DNA of 64,000 bases from Flavobacteriaceae bacterium. GTDB lineage: Bacteria > Bacteroidota > Bacteroidia > Flavobacteriales > Flavobacteriaceae. The translations under genes and the position numbers were made by a program. Shown here one piece after another: positions 43,377 to 54,086 of this stretch. Each line of letters begins with the position of its first letter. The stretch's first letter is position 1. Location: positions 1-64,000 of the forward strand of contig JABHSQ010000026.1 in the NCBI GenBank assembly GCA_018669795.1, in the 5' to 3' direction. Under the pieces are notes generated by a model. That model was not told the DNA's origin and did no database searches. It saw nothing but the letters and a program-made list of their open reading frames with translations.

Positions 43377-43985
43377 TTATTTGTTTGCTGCATATCGAGC
43401 AGAAACTTCATCCCAATTAATTACATTAAAAAAAGCATTGACATAATCAGGTCTTCTGTTTTGATAATTTAAATAATAAGCATGTTCCCAAACATCAAGC
43501 CCTAAAATTGGAGTTCCAGTACAACCAATACCTGGCATTAATGGGTTATCTTGATTTGGAGTAGAACAAACTTCTAGTTTTCCTCCTTTATGTACACATA
43601 GCCAAGCCCAACCTGAGCCAAAACGTGTTTTAGCGGCAGCAGAAAATGATTCTTTAAATGCCTCAAAACTACCAAAGGAATCATTGATTGCATTTGCAAT
43701 TTCTCCAGTTGGCTCGCCACCTCCGTTTGGTGACATTACTTTCCAAAACAAACTATGATTATAAAATCCACCACCATTGTTTCTAACAGCTGCATTATTC
43801 ATGTCTAAGTTTTCTAAAATAGCTTCAATTGATTTTCCTTCTAAATTAGTTCCTTCAATAGCTCCATTAAGGTTGTTGGTATATCCTTGATGGTGTTTTT
43901 CATAGTGAATTTCCATCGTTCTTGCATCAATATTTGGTTCTAATGCATCAAATCCGTAAGGTAATTGTGGTAATGTAAATGACAT
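43377..43985 (-). CDS. Superoxide dismutase (Fe/Mn)
   Basis: Converts superoxide to oxygen and peroxide. Metal ligands: His in [11 protein letters not shown], His in YNHSLFW, Asp and His in DVWEHAYYL. 202 aa, normal. Whether Fe or Mn is used cannot be settled by eye. Confidence 0.95.
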   Translation of the reverse strand: MSFTLPQLPYGFDALEPNIDARTMEIHYEKHHQGYTNNLNGAIEGTNLEGKSIEAILENLDMNNAAVRNNGGGFYNHSLFWKVMSPNGGGEPTGEIANAINDSFGSFEAFKESFSAAAKTRFGSGWAWLCVHKGGKLEVCSTPNQDNPLMPGIGCTGTPILGLDVWEHAYYLNYQNRRPDYVNAFFNVINWDEVSARYAANK

Positions 43986-44118
43986 AATTATTTTTTTTAA
44001 TTAAAATAGTTCTTTTTTCAAAAATACGTAATAATAAGGTTAATACATAAAACTAATTACTTCATTCTTATAGCATCATAGATTATTCTAATATGCGTGT
44101 TGAAATCAGCAAATTAAT

Positions 44119-44126
44119 TATCTTTA
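44119..44126 (+). promoter_or_regulatory. -7-like box TATCTTTA of the AddA-like gene
   Basis: One base from TAnnTTTG, 15 nt before the TTG start at 44142. It supports a short leader and the unusual start codon. Confidence 0.45.
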
Positions 44127-44141
44127 CGAAAAGCTTTTTTA

Positions 44142-47100
44142 TTGAACACTAAAACTCCATTTGTTATTTACGATGCTGCTGCAGGAAGCGGTAAAACCTT
44201 TACATTGGTTAAAGAATATTTAAAAATTATTCTAAAATCAAACCAAGAAGGTTATTATAAAAATATATTAGCGATCACCTTTACTAATAAGGCAGTTAAA
44301 GAAATGAAAGAACGAATCGTTTTGAACCTTATTTCTTTTTCTAAAAAAACGATAATTAATCATCCAACAGCTATGGTCAATTATATTGTTGAAGAAACAG
44401 GATTGACTTTAGAAAATATTCAATTAAAATCTAAAAAAATACTAACTCATTTATTGCATAACTACTCAAGTTTTAATGTGGAAACCATTGATAGTTTTAA
44501 CCATCGATTAATTAGGACCTTTGCAAGAGATCTAAAACTTTCAGGAAATTTTGATGTAAGCTTGGATATTGATAAGTTATTGATGGAAGCTGTAGATTTA
44601 TTAATTTCAAAAGCCGGAGAAAATAAAACAATAACGAACACAATAATTGATTATTCTTTAGAAAAAATTGATGAAGATAAATCTTGGGATGTTTCGAAAG
44701 ACATTACAAAGGCGGCGAAATTAATATTTAATGAAAACGACGCGGAACATTTAGAAAAGTTGAAAAAGAAAAGCTTATTAGATTTCCTTGAATTTAAAAA
44801 GCAGTTAGTTTCAAAAAAAAACAGCCTTTCTGAAGAAATAACTAAAAAAGCAAGTGCCGTTTTACAAAAAATCCAAAATGAAGGACTCCAACCAGAAGAT
44901 TTTATGCGAAAAACCCTTCCTAATCATTTTGAGAAGTTAATAAATGGCGATTATAATGTTTATGGAAATAAGCTTCTCGAAAATTTACAAGAAGGTGGTA
45001 ATTTATTGTACAAGGTAGCGACAGCTGAGGATCTTTCATCAAAAATAGATTCGTTGATTCCTTTTTTATTAGAACAATATGTTGAAATTAAGAAGTTGGT
45101 ATTTCAACAACAATTATATAAAGAATTACAAAAAAGCATCACACCCTTATCAGTTATCAACCTTGTAAACCAAGAAATTGATGTGCTCAAAGACGAACAA
45201 AATATAGTGCCAATCTCAGATTTTAACAAGCTTATAAATTCTGAAATAAAAAATCAGCCAACTCCTTTTATCTATGAACGATTGGGAGAACAGTATCGAC
45301 ATTTTTTTATGGATGAGTTTCAAGACACTTCCTTATTGCAATGGCAAAATTTGGTTCCTTTAATAAACAATACCATTACACAACAGTTTCCAAATGGGGA
45401 ACAAGGAAGCCTTATGTTGGTGGGAGATGCTAAACAGGCAATATATAGATGGAGAGGTGGATTGCCAGAACAATTTATTGGACTCACTACTACTGAAAAC
45501 CCTTTCCCAATACAGAAAGAATTATATAATTTACCAACAAATTACAGGTCTCGTAAAGAAATAGTAGATTTTAATAATAACTTTTTTACATTTATATCAA
45601 ATCATTTTGAAAGTGCCTTACATCAATACATCTATAAAAAAGGGAATCAACAAAAAAGCACCAATCATGAAGGTGGTTATGTAAAACTTGAATTTTTAGA
45701 TTTTAAAAATAAGGAAAAATCGAATGAACTTTATTCGGATAACGTGTATAAAACCATTCTAAATTTATTAGAAAATGATTTTCAAGAAAAGGATATTTGT
45801 ATCCTTACTCGTAAAAAAGCAGATGGAATTGTATTGGGAAGTTTTCTTCAAGAAAAAGGAATAACTGTAGTGTCATCAGAAACATTATTATTACAACATT
45901 CTCCTATTGTACTTTTTTTAATTGATTGCTTAACGTTAAGCCTATATTTAAATAATGAAGAAATAAAAATTAATTTTTTAGAATTTTTATACGATCATTT
46001 ATTGATTTCTGAAGAAAAGCACACTTATTTTGAATCGTTAAAAAATAAAGAAGATTTTTTAAATTATTTAAAATCAGATTTGGATTTCAATTTTGAAGAG
46101 ATGCAATTAAAACCTCTTTATGAAACTTTTGAATATGTGATCAGAAAATTTAAATTATCTAAAAATGCAGATGGCTACTTGTTTGGTTTAATGGATATGA
46201 TATTTGATTTTAGCTTACAACCAAATTCCAATAAGCTTGAGTTTTTAGAAGAATGGGAGGCTCAAAAAGAAAAAGCTAGTATTCCTATTAACGAAGAAAT
46301 TAATGGAGTACAATTAATGACCATACATAGAGCAAAAGGCCTAGAGTTTCCTGTGCTTATACTTCCGTATGCAGACCTTGCTATTTATAAAGAAAATGAA
46401 CCTAGAAATTGGTATCAGTTAAAAGATAATGATCTTAATTTTGAAGAATCTTTGCTTTATTGCGGGATCAATAAAATCAATGAATTTGGCGAGGAAGGAG
46501 CAACTATTTATCAGGAACAAAAAGAAACACTAGAACTGGATCATATCAACTTATTGTATGTTGCTTTAACAAGAGCTAAAGTTCAATTATATGTGTTTGC
46601 AAATAAACCAACAGCAGTTATTAATAACGAAATAAAAACCTACAATCAGTTTTTTGGAGAATTTTTAAAACATAATAATAGTTGGGATGACGAGAAGACG
46701 GTGTATGAATTTGGGGAGCTACAAAAAAATAGTTCAAAACAAAAAGAATCTAAGCATATAACAAATTCGCCTTTATACATATCAACACCTCCCGAAGAAC
46801 ACGATTTAAACATGGTGACAAAAAATGCTTTTGTATGGGGGACTGATGCGGGAAAAGCTATAGATTCAGGTGTTTTAGTGCATGAGTTTATGGAAAATAT
46901 TATCTATGAAAAAGACCTGCCAATTGTTTTAGAAAAAATCAAAAACCATCCTGCTTTAATTTCAAAAGAAAAGAATTATTTGAAAATAATATTGAATGGA
47001 ATCGTAAACCATAAAGAATTAAATCGCTTTTTTAATACTACAGATAAGGTAGAATTGGAACGAAAAATAATAACGGCAAAAGGCAAAATTTTAATTCCAG

Positions 47101-47285
47101 ATCGTTTAAATATAAATAAATCTGGTTCTATTTGCATAATAGATTATAAAACTGGAGCTCATCATCATAAGCACGAAACTCAGATCAATAGTTATGGATT
47201 GGCTTTAATAGAAATGGGGTATTCTATTTCAGAAAAAATAATAATCTATTGTTCAACGGAAGGAATTACAATAAAAAAAGTTTAA
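44142..47285 (+). CDS. addA: UvrD/RecB-type helicase-nuclease, AddA-like (TTG start)
   Basis: 1047 aa. Walker A AAAGSGKT at 12-19; motif II FMDEFQDTSLLQW; motif III GDAKQAIYRWRG; motif V LMTIHRAKGLEFP; motif VI YVALTRAK; C-terminal nuclease with IIDYKTG. These are the marks of the AddA subunit that unwinds and trims double-strand breaks for RecA loading. The start must be TTG: no ATG occurs before the Walker A. The AddB-like partner lies 2.8 kb downstream, with kbl and ompA between. The gene name is given by domain match. Confidence 0.88.
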   Translation: MNTKTPFVIYDAAAGSGKTFTLVKEYLKIILKSNQEGYYKNILAITFTNKAVKEMKERIVLNLISFSKKTIINHPTAMVNYIVEETGLTLENIQLKSKKILTHLLHNYSSFNVETIDSFNHRLIRTFARDLKLSGNFDVSLDIDKLLMEAVDLLISKAGENKTITNTIIDYSLEKIDEDKSWDVSKDITKAAKLIFNENDAEHLEKLKKKSLLDFLEFKKQLVSKKNSLSEEITKKASAVLQKIQNEGLQPEDFMRKTLPNHFEKLINGDYNVYGNKLLENLQEGGNLLYKVATAEDLSSKIDSLIPFLLEQYVEIKKLVFQQQLYKELQKSITPLSVINLVNQEIDVLKDEQNIVPISDFNKLINSEIKNQPTPFIYERLGEQYRHFFMDEFQDTSLLQWQNLVPLINNTITQQFPNGEQGSLMLVGDAKQAIYRWRGGLPEQFIGLTTTENPFPIQKELYNLPTNYRSRKEIVDFNNNFFTFISNHFESALHQYIYKKGNQQKSTNHEGGYVKLEFLDFKNKEKSNELYSDNVYKTILNLLENDFQEKDICILTRKKADGIVLGSFLQEKGITVVSSETLLLQHSPIVLFLIDCLTLSLYLNNEEIKINFLEFLYDHLLISEEKHTYFESLKNKEDFLNYLKSDLDFNFEEMQLKPLYETFEYVIRKFKLSKNADGYLFGLMDMIFDFSLQPNSNKLEFLEEWEAQKEKASIPINEEINGVQLMTIHRAKGLEFPVLILPYADLAIYKENEPRNWYQLKDNDLNFEESLLYCGINKINEFGEEGATIYQEQKETLELDHINLLYVALTRAKVQLYVFANKPTAVINNEIKTYNQFFGEFLKHNNSWDDEKTVYEFGELQKNSSKQKESKHITNSPLYISTPPEEHDLNMVTKNAFVWGTDAGKAIDSGVLVHEFMENIIYEKDLPIVLEKIKNHPALISKEKNYLKIILNGIVNHKELNRFFNTTDKVELERKIITAKGKILIPDRLNINKSGSICIIDYKTGAHHHKHETQINSYGLALIEMGYSISEKIIIYCSTEGITIKKV

Positions 47286-47290
47286 TTTTG
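47283..47290 (+). promoter_or_regulatory. -7 box TAATTTTG of kbl, overlapping the addA stop
   Basis: Perfect TAnnTTTG whose first three bases are the TAA of the AddA-like gene, 19 nt before the kbl ATG. kbl therefore seems to have its own promoter despite the close spacing. Confidence 0.5.
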
Positions 47291-47309
47291 AGCTCTTAAA
47301 TAAAAAACT

Positions 47310-48503
47310 ATGTATGGTACTATTAAAGAACATCTTTCAAAAGAAATTCAAGAAATAAAAGACAAGGGTCTTTATAAAACGGAACGAATAATTACTTCAC
47401 CACAAAGTGCTGTTATTAAAATTTCTACCGGTGAAGAAGTAATTAATTTCTGTTCTAATAATTATTTAGGACTTTCTGACCATCCAGAAGTTATTCAAGC
47501 AGCAAAAGACGCAATGGACTCCCGTGGATTTGGAATGTCCTCAGTACGTTTTATTTGTGGCACTCAAGACATTCATAAAGAATTAGAACAAAAAATTGCA
47601 GATTTTTATCAAACAGAAGATACTATATTATATGCTGCTGCTTTTGATGCAAATGGAGGGGTTTTTGAACCTTTATTAACAAAAGAAGATGCTATCATAT
47701 CAGATTCTTTAAACCATGCTTCAATAATAGATGGAGTTAGATTGTGTAAAGCAGCAAGATATCGTTATCAGAATGGTGATATGGTAGATTTAGAAAATCA
47801 ATTAATAGCTGCTAACGAAAATGGTGCACGATTTAAAATAATAGTTACAGATGGTGTTTTTTCTATGGATGGAATTGTTGCATCATTAGATAAAATTTGT
47901 GATCTAGCAGATAAACATGATGCATTAGTAATGATTGATGAATGTCACGCTGCAGGATTTATAGGAAAAACAGGTAGAGGAACTCTTGAGGAAAAAGGAG
48001 TTTTAAATAGAATTGACATCATAACAGGTACTTTAGGTAAAGCATTGGGCGGTGCTATGGGTGGATATACTACTGGAAAAAAAGAAATAATTGAAATATT
48101 AAGACAACGCTCTAGACCTTATTTGTTTTCAAATTCTTTAGCTCCTGCTATTGTAGGTGGGTCTATAAAGGTATTTGAGATGCTATCAAATGATACTACG
48201 TTAAGAGATAAACTTGAAGAAAATACTAATTACTTTAAAAAGGGAATGAAAAAAGCAGGCTTTGATATTGTTGACGGAGATTCTGCAATTGTTCCTGTAA
48301 TGCTTTATGATGCAAAGCTTTCACAAACAATGGCCAACCTATTATTAAAGGAAGGAATTTATGTAATTGGCTTCTTTTTTCCTGTAGTACCAAGAGATAA
48401 GGCAAGAATTAGAGTGCAATTGTCTGCAGCCCATACAATAGAACATTTAGACAAAGCCATGGCTGCATTTGTTAAAATTGGTCAAAAGTTAAAAGTAATT
48501 TAA
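47310..48503 (+). CDS. kbl: Glycine C-acetyltransferase (2-amino-3-ketobutyrate CoA ligase)
   Basis: PLP enzyme that cleaves 2-amino-3-ketobutyrate with CoA to glycine and acetyl-CoA in threonine breakdown. [15 protein letters not shown] near the N-terminus, [10 protein letters not shown] (Asp of the PLP ring) and [15 protein letters not shown] with the PLP Lys. 397 aa. No threonine dehydrogenase is adjacent. Confidence 0.93.
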   Translation: MYGTIKEHLSKEIQEIKDKGLYKTERIITSPQSAVIKISTGEEVINFCSNNYLGLSDHPEVIQAAKDAMDSRGFGMSSVRFICGTQDIHKELEQKIADFYQTEDTILYAAAFDANGGVFEPLLTKEDAIISDSLNHASIIDGVRLCKAARYRYQNGDMVDLENQLIAANENGARFKIIVTDGVFSMDGIVASLDKICDLADKHDALVMIDECHAAGFIGKTGRGTLEEKGVLNRIDIITGTLGKALGGAMGGYTTGKKEIIEILRQRSRPYLFSNSLAPAIVGGSIKVFEMLSNDTTLRDKLEENTNYFKKGMKKAGFDIVDGDSAIVPVMLYDAKLSQTMANLLLKEGIYVIGFFFPVVPRDKARIRVQLSAAHTIEHLDKAMAAFVKIGQKLKVI

Positions 48504-48566
48504 CGAGAAAATCTTTGTTTTAGCTATTAAAACAAGTGCTATATTAAAAATTTAATGGAATTATTT

Positions 48567-48596
48567 TTGTTAATAAATTTTAACAACTTACTTTTG
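48567..48596 (+). promoter_or_regulatory. Full promoter of the OmpA gene, TTG-N19-TACTTTTG
   Basis: TTG at 48567-48569 and TACTTTTG at 48589-48596 are 19 nt apart, the textbook Bacteroidota -33/-7 arrangement; it leaves a 34-nt leader to the ATG. It suits a highly expressed outer-membrane protein. Confidence 0.75.
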
Positions 48597-48630
48597 CCAT
48601 TAATAACAAATAAAAATTAAACAATCAAAT

Positions 48631-50043
48631 ATGAAACATCTAAACATTTTATTAGTATCAGTACTCTTTATAGTAGGAGTGGGTGTAACTAATGCACAGG
48701 ATCAAAACAATCCTTGGTCTATTGAAGTTGGTGTAAACGCAGTAGATTTTTTCCCAATTCAAGAAAGTGACTATGGAAGATATCCTACAATGGAGACCCT
48801 TAATGGAAACGATTATACTACTAAAGGAGGTCTTTTTGAAAAATACCTTAATGTAGGAGATCATTGGAATATGGTTCCTACAATTTCTGCAATTAAAGTC
48901 GGAAGATATGTTGGGAACGGATTTACATTTGTTGCTGTTGGTACTGTTAACAAGATCGAAAAAGTAGGTGATTATTCAGTAGATGACTTAGCTTACATTG
49001 GTGTAGATGGAGAGGTTAAATATAGCTTTAGAGAATTATTAAACGACTGTTGGTTTGCTCCTTACCTTGGAGCAGGTGGTGGTTATACTTGGCTAGATAA
49101 TATTGGCTTCGGAACTGCAAACGCACTAGTAGGTGTTGATTTTTGGGTTTCTGAACACTTAGCATTATCGTTCCAATCAACTTATAAGCATTCGTTTGAA
49201 GATTTTGTTGGTGCAACACACTTCCAACATACTGCAGGTGTAAAATTTGAATTTGGTGGAAAAGATACCGATGGGGATGGAATTTATGATTATGAGGATG
49301 AATGTCCTTTAATTCCTGGATTACCAGAATTTAATGGATGTCCTGATACAGATGGAGACGGAATTGAAGATAGATATGATGAATGTCCTTACACTCCTGG
49401 TTTGCCAGAATTTAACGGATGTCCTGATACAGACGGAGACGGAATCCCTGACCTTTTAGACGCTTGTCCTTTAATTCCTGGATTACCAGAATTTGATGGA
49501 TGCCCTGATACAGATGGAGATGGTTTACCAGATAATTTAGATGACTGTCCTTTAGTACCAGGTCCTATAGCTAATAATGGATGTCCTTGGGGAGATAGAG
49601 ATGGTGATGGTGTATGGGATAAAGATGATTTATGTCCAGACATTCCAGGAACTGTTGCAAACTTTGGTTGCCCTGAAGTAACTGAATCAATAAAAGAAGC
49701 ATTAAACGCTTATGCTAAAACAATCTTATTTAATGTAGATAAAGCTACTATATTAGAAGAATCTGCTGAGATATTAAATAATATCATAGATATTATGAAT
49801 GATTACCCTAACGCTAATTTCTTAATTGAAGGACATTGTGATGGTTATGGTAGTGTTGAGCTAAACAATAAGTTGTCTGTTGATAGAGCAGTATCTGTAG
49901 AAAATTATTTACAATCTAAGGGTATATCTGATGAAAGATTAACTTCTAAAGGATTTGGTAAATCTAATCCTCTTTATACTAATAAGACTAGAGAAGGTAG
50001 AGCTAAAAATCGTAGAGTTGAGATTAGCTTAAACAAAAACTAG
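48631..50043 (+). CDS. OmpA-family protein with thrombospondin type 3 repeats
   Basis: 470 aa. A signal peptide ends at VTNAQ (about 22). Residues about 25-208 form an eight-strand outer-membrane barrel. Four to five 27-residue TSP3 repeats follow (about 209-345), each DTDGDG plus C-P-PGLPEF-GCP, which bind calcium. The C-terminal OmpA domain (about 365-470) has [17 protein letters not shown] and RAVSVENYL for peptidoglycan; the usual Thr of 'GHTD' is Cys here. It likely anchors the outer membrane to the wall. Own promoter and terminator. Confidence 0.93.
   Translation: MKHLNILLVSVLFIVGVGVTNAQDQNNPWSIEVGVNAVDFFPIQESDYGRYPTMETLNGNDYTTKGGLFEKYLNVGDHWNMVPTISAIKVGRYVGNGFTFVAVGTVNKIEKVGDYSVDDLAYIGVDGEVKYSFRELLNDCWFAPYLGAGGGYTWLDNIGFGTANALVGVDFWVSEHLALSFQSTYKHSFEDFVGATHFQHTAGVKFEFGGKDTDGDGIYDYEDECPLIPGLPEFNGCPDTDGDGIEDRYDECPYTPGLPEFNGCPDTDGDGIPDLLDACPLIPGLPEFDGCPDTDGDGLPDNLDDCPLVPGPIANNGCPWGDRDGDGVWDKDDLCPDIPGTVANFGCPEVTESIKEALNAYAKTILFNVDKATILEESAEILNNIIDIMNDYPNANFLIEGHCDGYGSVELNNKLSVDRAVSVENYLQSKGISDERLTSKGFGKSNPLYTNKTREGRAKNRRVEISLNKN
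49264..49590 (+). repeat. 81-nt repeats inside the OmpA gene (TSP3 units)
   Basis: Four units of 81 nt, each starting near GATACAGATGGAGACGG, with high nucleotide identity between neighbours. Close DNA identity suggests recent unit duplication or gene conversion, and repeat number may vary between strains. Confidence 0.75.
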
Positions 50044-50071
50044 TATTATAAATAAAATATAATATTTTATC

Positions 50072-50103
50072 AAAAACGTCCCGATAGTATCGGGACGTTT
50101 TTT
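50072..50103 (+). terminator. Terminator after the OmpA gene
   Basis: AAAAACGTCCCGATA and TATCGGGACGTTTTT form a 15-bp perfect stem with a single-base loop centre; a T-run follows. It is also symmetrical enough to act on the other strand. Confidence 0.9.
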
Positions 50104-50114
50104 ATTTTTATAGG

Positions 50115-52826
50115 ATGATTACATTTCTAGAAGAAACACTTATAAAAATAAAAGAAGATTGCCATGATATTTCAAAGCTTACCATTATTCTTCCAAGTAA
50201 AAGAGCTTGTGGTTTTTTATTAAACTACTTAAAATCTAATAACCAAAAAACAAATTTTGCTCCCAAAATTATAAGTATAGAGGAATTTATAGAAGAGGTC
50301 TCTAGTTTAAAAATTATTGATAGTACTGAATTACTTTTTGAAAGTTATAAAGTTTATTTAAAAACGTCTCCTAATCAAGATAAAGATAGCTTTGATGTAT
50401 ATGCAACATGGGCAAATACATTATTAAACGATTTTAATGAAATTGATCGTTATCTAATCCCAACAAAATCATTTTTTAATTACCTAAGCAGTATTCAGGA
50501 TATTAATTATTGGTATGTACAAAACGAAAAAACAGAATTAATTGAAAATTATTTAAAATTTTGGAATAGTTTGTCTAGTTTTTATGAAGCGTTAAAAGAA
50601 ACTTTGTTAAAAAATAATGTTGGATATCAAGGAATCGTCTATAGAGAAGCTGCTGAAAACATAGAGCATTATAAAAATTTAAAAAAAGACACGCACCATG
50701 TCTTTATTGGATTTAATGCTTTGAACAATGCGGAACAAACAATAATACAAGAATTACTTGAAGATAGTAATTCAAAAGTATATTGGGATGTTGATGAACA
50801 TTTTTTTACAAACGAATCTCATAGTGCTTCTTATTTTTCAAGAAAATATTTTTCTGAATGGAACTACTATAAAAAAAATCAACCCAAATTAATTTCAACT
50901 AATTTTAATACAGAAAAGAACTTCCGCTTTATAGAAGCTCAAAAAAATATTAGTCAAGTAAAATATGTAGGCGAATTACTTTCAAAATTAAGTGATCAAG
51001 AATTAAAAAATACAGCCGTAGTTCTTGCTGATGAAAATTTATTAAACCCTTTATTGCAATCGCTTCCAACTAATGTAAAAAAAATAAATATTACCATGGG
51101 AGTTACGTTAAAAACATTCCCCATTACTGTATTTTTTAGCAAGTTATTATTAGTACATGAAAATGCTAATAATAAGTTTCATTATAAAGAGGTTATCGCT
51201 ATTTTAAATCATCCCATAGTTTCAAAGTTGTATCCAGATTCAGCTCAATTAATAGCGTGTATTGTAAAAAATAATTTAACCTATTTGTCATTTTCAATAC
51301 TTTTAGAGCTATCAAGTTCAAAAGATACTGAAATAGTATCATTGCTTTTTAAAGATTGGAAAGACAATAGCTCAGTTGCAATTAAATCATGTGTGAAATT
51401 AATTCTTCAGTTAAAAACTGCAGAAATAACTATTCTCGAGCGAATTACTTTTTATCAAGTTTATGCAGCATTCCTTAAAATTGATTCCTTAAATAACAAA
51501 TTTGAATATTTTAACAGCATAAAAACAGTCCAAAAATTATTTACTGAAATAGTTGCAACTACAACATTAGATTATCAAGGAGATGCTTATAATGGATTGC
51601 AAATAATGGGTGTTTTAGAAACGAGAGTACTCGATTTTAAAAATATTATAATGATATCTGTTAATGAAGGTGTTTTGCCTTCCGGGAAGTCAAATAATTC
51701 ATTTATTACATACGATTTAAAAAAAGAATATAACCTTCCCACTTACACCGAAAAAGACGCCATTTATACCTATCATTTTTATAGATTATTGCATAGAGCA
51801 AAAAATATCACATTATTATATAATAACTTTTCTGATGGACTAAGCACAGGAGAAAAAAGTAGATTTATTACACAATTAGAGATTGATCAAAATCCAAGAC
51901 ATTTTCAAAATAATAAAATAATAAGTCCAATTATTACTGTTTATAAAGCTCAAAAGAAAAGCATAATAAAAACAAATGAAGTTATGGAGAGGCTTCAAGA
52001 AATTGCAAAAAAAGGGTTTTCTCCATCTACTTTAACATCTTATATGCGAAACCCAATAGACTTTTATTATCAAAAAATATTAGGAGTAAAAGAATTTGAA
52101 GAAATAGAAGAAACGGTCGCAGCTAATACATTAGGGACTATTGTTCATGATTCCTTAGAGAGCTTTTATAAGCCTTTCGAAGGTCAAATAATTTTAATAG
52201 CCGATTTAAATAAAATGAAACTCAGCATTGATTTAGAAATTGAAAAACAATTTCAAAAATCATTTAAAGGAGGAAACTATAAAAAAGGAAAAAACCTTAT
52301 CATATTTGAGGTTGCTAAGCATTTTGTGTTAAATTTTATTAATTTTGAAATTACTGAAATAAAAAAGGGAAATGAAATAAAAATAATTAGTATTGAAAGT
52401 AATCTTTCCGTTTTGATGCCAATACCCGAATTGGATTTTCCAGTTAATATTCATGGAAAAGTAGATCGCGTTGATGAGTTTAATGGAACTCTTAGGATTA
52501 TAGATTACAAAACTGGAATTGTTGATCCTTCAAATTTAGAAATACAAAATTGGGAACCTATAATTTCAGATTATAAATTCAGTAAAATAATTCAAGTTCT
52601 TGCTTATTCATTAATGATTAATAACGAAAAACCTTTTAAAAATGCTGAAGCGGGTATTATTTCATTTAAAAGATTAAAAAATGGGTTTATGAAATTTGCA
52701 ATAAAAGGAAAACCTAAACAGACAAATATTAATGCTGAAATTCTAAATAACTATGCAAATGAGTTAAAAAAACTAATTCTTGAAATTTGCAATAAAGAAA
52801 TCCCTTTTATAGAAAAAGAAGTTTAG
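50115..52826 (+). CDS. addB: PD-(D/E)XK nuclease, AddB-like
   Basis: 903 aa. It lacks a canonical Walker A, as in RexB/AddB-type partners with a degenerate helicase domain. It keeps helicase-like blocks VLETRVLDFKNIIMISVNEG and FYRLLHRAKNITLLYN. The C-terminal nuclease has TLGTIVHDSLESF, GKVDRVDEF and LRIIDYKTG. It is the expected partner of the AddA-like protein at 44142. The two together should process double-strand DNA ends. Confidence 0.85.
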   Translation: MITFLEETLIKIKEDCHDISKLTIILPSKRACGFLLNYLKSNNQKTNFAPKIISIEEFIEEVSSLKIIDSTELLFESYKVYLKTSPNQDKDSFDVYATWANTLLNDFNEIDRYLIPTKSFFNYLSSIQDINYWYVQNEKTELIENYLKFWNSLSSFYEALKETLLKNNVGYQGIVYREAAENIEHYKNLKKDTHHVFIGFNALNNAEQTIIQELLEDSNSKVYWDVDEHFFTNESHSASYFSRKYFSEWNYYKKNQPKLISTNFNTEKNFRFIEAQKNISQVKYVGELLSKLSDQELKNTAVVLADENLLNPLLQSLPTNVKKINITMGVTLKTFPITVFFSKLLLVHENANNKFHYKEVIAILNHPIVSKLYPDSAQLIACIVKNNLTYLSFSILLELSSSKDTEIVSLLFKDWKDNSSVAIKSCVKLILQLKTAEITILERITFYQVYAAFLKIDSLNNKFEYFNSIKTVQKLFTEIVATTTLDYQGDAYNGLQIMGVLETRVLDFKNIIMISVNEGVLPSGKSNNSFITYDLKKEYNLPTYTEKDAIYTYHFYRLLHRAKNITLLYNNFSDGLSTGEKSRFITQLEIDQNPRHFQNNKIISPIITVYKAQKKSIIKTNEVMERLQEIAKKGFSPSTLTSYMRNPIDFYYQKILGVKEFEEIEETVAANTLGTIVHDSLESFYKPFEGQIILIADLNKMKLSIDLEIEKQFQKSFKGGNYKKGKNLIIFEVAKHFVLNFINFEITEIKKGNEIKIISIESNLSVLMPIPELDFPVNIHGKVDRVDEFNGTLRIIDYKTGIVDPSNLEIQNWEPIISDYKFSKIIQVLAYSLMINNEKPFKNAEAGIISFKRLKNGFMKFAIKGKPKQTNINAEILNNYANELKKLILEICNKEIPFIEKEV

Positions 52827-52828
52827 AC

Positions 52829-53680
52829 ATGATGATAAACAAAAATCTATTGCTACCTAGAAAAGGTAAAAAAACCATTGCTTACGATGTTTTTTATAAG
52901 GCTGATAACATACCAAAACCAGTTGTAATATTTTGTCATGGTTATAAAGGCTATAAAGATTGGGGAGCCTGGAATTTAGTAGCAGAACGTTTTGCTGAAG
53001 AAGGATGCTTTTTTTTGAAATTCAATTTTTCTCACAATGGAGGGACTCCAAATAATCCAATAGATTTCCCAGATTTAGATGCATTTGCTCAAAATAATTT
53101 CACTAAAGAATTAGATGATTTAGAGGATATATTAAATTTTATTTCCACTACGGATAGTTTTGGAAATGAACTCAATCAAAATCATATATCTTTAATAGCT
53201 CATAGCAGAGCAGCTGGTATCATACTTATAAAAGCATCAGAAAAATCTAGAGTTAAAAATGTCATCACTTGGGCAGGTGTAAGTGATTTTAAAGCAAGGT
53301 TTCAGATTGGTTCAAGTCAATTTAACGATTGGAAAGAAAAAGGAATTACCTACATTGAAAATTCAAGAACCAAACAATTAATGCCTCATTATTTTCAGTT
53401 TTTCCAAGATTTTTCAGCTAATGAAAATCGATTAACCATCAAATTAGCAGTTAAAAAATTAAATATACCATTGTTAGTTGTACAAGGAAGTGATGATACT
53501 ACAGTAATTGAAGCAGAAGCAAGCCTATTGCATCAATGGAGTCCAAAAAGTGAATTAGAAATAATTAAAAATGGAGATCATTCCTTTGGAACTATCCATC
53601 CTTGGAAAGAAAGGGAACTTCCAAAAGATTTGCACAAAGTTGTAGAAAAATCTATTGCTTTTCTAAAAAAAGTCAACTAA
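52829..53680 (+). CDS. Alpha/beta hydrolase
   Basis: Esterase or peptidase fold: oxyanion region VIFCHGYKGYKDW, nucleophile Ser in LIAHSRAAG, acid in GSDDTTVIE, His in NGDHSFGT. 283 aa. Starts 3 nt after the AddB-like stop and is probably co-transcribed. Substrate unknown. Abuts the convergent gene at 53681. Confidence 0.85.
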   Translation: MMINKNLLLPRKGKKTIAYDVFYKADNIPKPVVIFCHGYKGYKDWGAWNLVAERFAEEGCFFLKFNFSHNGGTPNNPIDFPDLDAFAQNNFTKELDDLEDILNFISTTDSFGNELNQNHISLIAHSRAAGIILIKASEKSRVKNVITWAGVSDFKARFQIGSSQFNDWKEKGITYIENSRTKQLMPHYFQFFQDFSANENRLTIKLAVKKLNIPLLVVQGSDDTTVIEAEASLLHQWSPKSELEIIKNGDHSFGTIHPWKERELPKDLHKVVEKSIAFLKKVN

Positions 53681-53902
53681 TTAGCTTTGAGAACGTCCTT
53701 TTAACCTAACCTCTATTTTCTTTTTAATAACCGTAAGACGTTTCATTAGATCCATTAATTCTGGATCTTGATTCTCTTTATAGATTTCATTTATACCTAA
53801 AATAAGTGCTTTCACCTCTCTAGAAGCTACGATTCTGTCACTTGTATTCTGAAAAGAAAGTTTTCTTGTCTCAAACTCTAAGGCTCTATCTATAATTTCC
53901 AT
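53681..53902 (-). CDS. Small conserved hypothetical protein, 73 aa
   Basis: All-helical look with a repeated Leu pattern (ALEFETRKLSF, EVKALILGINEIYKE, ELMDLMKRLTVIKKKIEVRL), probably a coiled coil. No membrane segment. Ends against the hydrolase gene. Function unknown. Confidence 0.6.
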   Translation of the reverse strand: MEIIDRALEFETRKLSFQNTSDRIVASREVKALILGINEIYKENQDPELMDLMKRLTVIKKKIEVRLKGRSQS

Positions 53903-54086
53903 AAGGTATTTGTTTTTTATATTACTGCGTAAATATATTTATATATCTGTATTTAGCACTAATTATTCATAGTTTATTTTAATAGGAATATCTAGCGGGT
54001 TTATTATTTAGTAAAATTTGAGCTAAAACCCCCAACTAAAGTTTTGCTATTAACTAAATCATCTCATTAACTGGCTGCTTTTTTTG

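Noticed and set aside
49264-49590. CRISPR-like regular repeats
   Set aside because: The units are in-frame protein repeats without unique spacers, and no cas genes are in the window.
49389-49643. 84-aa minus-strand frame rich in Pro, Ser and Gly
   Set aside because: It is the antisense reading of the TSP3 repeats of the OmpA gene; repetitive codons create an open frame by chance.
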